A stretch of 64,000 nucleotides of DNA, from assembly GCA_028281535.1 (NCBI GenBank), contig JANQJS010000038.1, positions 124,001 to 188,000 on the forward strand. Reading direction: 5' to 3'. The DNA is from Sedimentisphaerales bacterium. GTDB taxonomy: Bacteria > Planctomycetota > Phycisphaerae > Sedimentisphaerales > SM23-30. The translations under genes and the position numbers were made by a program. Positions within the stretch are counted from its first letter, which is position 1. Each line of letters opens with the position of its first letter. The notes beneath the pieces are model-generated. The model saw only the letters and a list, made by a program, of their open reading frames with translations. It was not told where the DNA came from and did no database searches. Positions 62,557 through 64,000 of the stretch are shown piece by piece.

Positions 62557-64000
62557 GAAATTAACCCTTGGTATTTTGCACTATCATTGGCGCAAAGGCG
62601 GTGTTTATACCGTTGTGCTCAATACACTAAAAGCTCTATTGTCACAAGAAATATCAAAAGCAATCCATGTTGATTTAATTTCTTGTGATGCTAAACAAGA
62701 TACAGGTGTTTCATTAATACATGACTTGACGGCGTATGCGCAGCAGTGCAGCAGGTTAGAATTTACCACGAAACAAATTGCAATCCCACAATTGGGCTAT
62801 CAAGATAAGCCACATTTTGATCGAACGTCATTTGTCGACGAAGCTGAGACGTTACGTGATAGTATTTTGAGACAAATAACTCTTAATGATTCGTCGTTAA
62901 ATAATCCTTATGTGCTTTACGCCCATAATGCCAACCTAGGAAAAAACCCTTGCTTGACTTATGCTTTAAAGGAAATAGCTGTTGCTTTTCAAGAGAACAA
63001 TCATCCTGCATGGATTTTAAATCAAATGCATGACTTTCCCGAAGATCATCGCCCTGCATGCTGGGCGGCATTAACGCATTGCACTGGACGACAAGATACG
63101 ACGCATGCTATTGAAATGATGTACCCAAATCATTCGCGACTTAGATGGGCGACGATTAATTCTGCTGATAAAGATAAGCTGGAATTGATCGGATTGCCAC
63201 AATCCCATTTAACCGTTTTGCCGAATTCCGTGGAAAGCGAAATTTTTAAAAGACCTGCAGTGACCTCGCTTAGCATGCAAGAACTGAAAGAAACTGAGAT
63301 TAATATTGAAAAGCCTAAGCAATTGCTTTTAGATCGAATTGATCATTTTGCAAAAAACAATGGTTTTCAATTTTGTCAGAATCGAAAGATTATTCTATCC
63401 CCAGTGAAAATGATTCGTAGAAAAAATATTATCGAGTCAATTCTTTATCTCCTAAAACTGAATGAACAAAAAGATCAATATCAATTAATAATTACTCTGG
63501 GGGCAAATAGTCCGCAAGATCGCGATTATTGTGATAGCATCACTCAATTTGTTAAAGAACATCAATTACCCATAGTGATTGGGTTTGGTGAGAAGATTGG
63601 TGGTTTTCATGCGAAAATTAATGATGGCAAGATACATTCCTTTGGCCTCCTCGAGTTGTTTGACATAAGTGAATTTATATTAACAACATCCATCCAGGAA
63701 GGATTTGGATACGTTTTTCACGAACCATGGCTGGCGGGTAAAATGGTCTTGGGTCGTAATATTGAAATGGTCACTCGAGATTTTCGACACGAAGGATTGA
63801 TTTTAGATTTATATGAACAGTGCCTGATTCCCCAGGATTGGATCGAATCGCAATGGAGTAGTTTATGCAAGGCCTATTGCGAAAAAATAGATTTAATGCG
63901 ACAGGAGGCAGGGCTTGATCCTTGGCATGAAGAGAAGCTAAGTGCTCAGGTCGAATCGGCAAAGTGCGTTGTTCTCGACCAGGTGCGCTATGTCGATTTT
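62537..64000 (+). CDS. GT-B glycosyltransferase, 3' end beyond the window
   Basis: An open frame runs from ATG 62537 to the last base (488 codons, no stop), so the gene is cut by the right edge. The N-terminus LGILHYHWRKGGVYTVVLN (about 10-28) is a nucleotide-sugar GT-B opening with its Gly-Gly-Val loop. ILNQMHDFPEDHRP (about 158-171), HLTVLPNSVE (about 227-236) and KIILSPVKMIRRKNI (about 285-299) follow. TSIQEGFGYVFHEPWLAG (about 385-402) is the C-terminal donor-site block with the two Glu spaced as in GT4-like retaining enzymes. It overlaps the HAD gene by 20 bases. The acceptor is unknown; a glycosyl-phosphate synthase/phosphatase pair, as in glucosylglycerate-type osmolyte synthesis, is one possibility. 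Confidence 0.8.
   Translation, partial: MPPTLNEKLTLGILHYHWRKGGVYTVVLNTLKALLSQEISKAIHVDLISCDAKQDTGVSLIHDLTAYAQQCSRLEFTTKQIAIPQLGYQDKPHFDRTSFVDEAETLRDSILRQITLNDSSLNNPYVLYAHNANLGKNPCLTYALKEIAVAFQENNHPAWILNQMHDFPEDHRPACWAALTHCTGRQDTTHAIEMMYPNHSRLRWATINSADKDKLELIGLPQSHLTVLPNSVESEIFKRPAVTSLSMQELKETEINIEKPKQLLLDRIDHFAKNNGFQFCQNRKIILSPVKMIRRKNIIESILYLLKLNEQKDQYQLIITLGANSPQDRDYCDSITQFVKEHQLPIVIGFGEKIGGFHAKINDGKIHSFGLLELFDISEFILTTSIQEGFGYVFHEPWLAGKMVLGRNIEMVTRDFRHEGLILDLYEQCLIPQDWIESQWSSLCKAYCEKIDLMRQEAGLDPWHEEKLSAQVESAKCVVLDQVRYVDF

Overview
The window looks like part of a low-GC planctomycete chromosome, probably of the class Phycisphaerae or a close relative. The evidence is a set of traits seen together: secreted proteins ending in a short dockerin/EF-hand-like tail (D-x-N-x-DG...DFS-x-F...WL), H-x9-DG type pseudopilins, an ECF sigma factor fused to a membrane and C-terminal domain, FG-GAP repeat proteins, a CxPxR sulfatase with LamG and dockerin-like modules, a PEP-CTERM protein, a PPi-type phosphofructokinase and a nickel superoxide dismutase. 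This placement is inferred from gene content; no rRNA or tRNA gene was found.

Layout. 1-4365: end of a CCA-adding enzyme gene, priA and a membrane protein. 4400-6930: a small Cys-rich protein, a hairpin-rich non-coding stretch and an acidic coiled-coil lipoprotein. 6984-13715: miaA, then asnB, manA, an RluB-type pseudouridine synthase, a SIS isomerase and a homologue of tRNA-queuosine mannosyltransferase. 13837-22480 (minus strand): the sigma-factor fusion followed by two FG-GAP/beta-helix/dockerin-like proteins and a pseudopilin-like protein. 22863-25489: a metX-metW fusion overlapping larE. 25610-31088: a large secreted sulfatase, a near-perfect sigma-54 promoter driving a small unknown gene with its own terminator, and a PEP-CTERM protein. 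31164-32328: divergent sodN (Ni-SOD) and bcp. 32445-37627: argB-argD-argF-rph-lipoprotein-rdgB. 37634-43421: response regulator, histidine kinase and a TPR/LamG protein. 43569-49134: pepP-accB-accC-pfp-lysA. 49342-54045: a secreted dockerin-like protein, lepA and hemW. 54171-61190: a secreted duplicated-module/LRR protein, tex, nadE and mdh. 61232-64000: a candidate structured RNA upstream of mdh, a HAD hydrolase and a glycosyltransferase that runs off the right edge.

How the genes fit together. Housekeeping operons (arginine, fatty acid, lysine, NAD/malate, tRNA modification) alternate with surface or secreted protein clusters. The main accessory blocks are the sigma-fusion/FG-GAP cluster and the sigma-54 unit near 29.4 kb. 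The asnB-to-mannosyltransferase operon may link mannose metabolism to tRNA modification. I found no CRISPR array, insertion sequence, prophage, tRNA, rRNA or origin. Starts were moved from the longest reading frame where ribosome binding sites or signal peptides argued for it; each case is noted.
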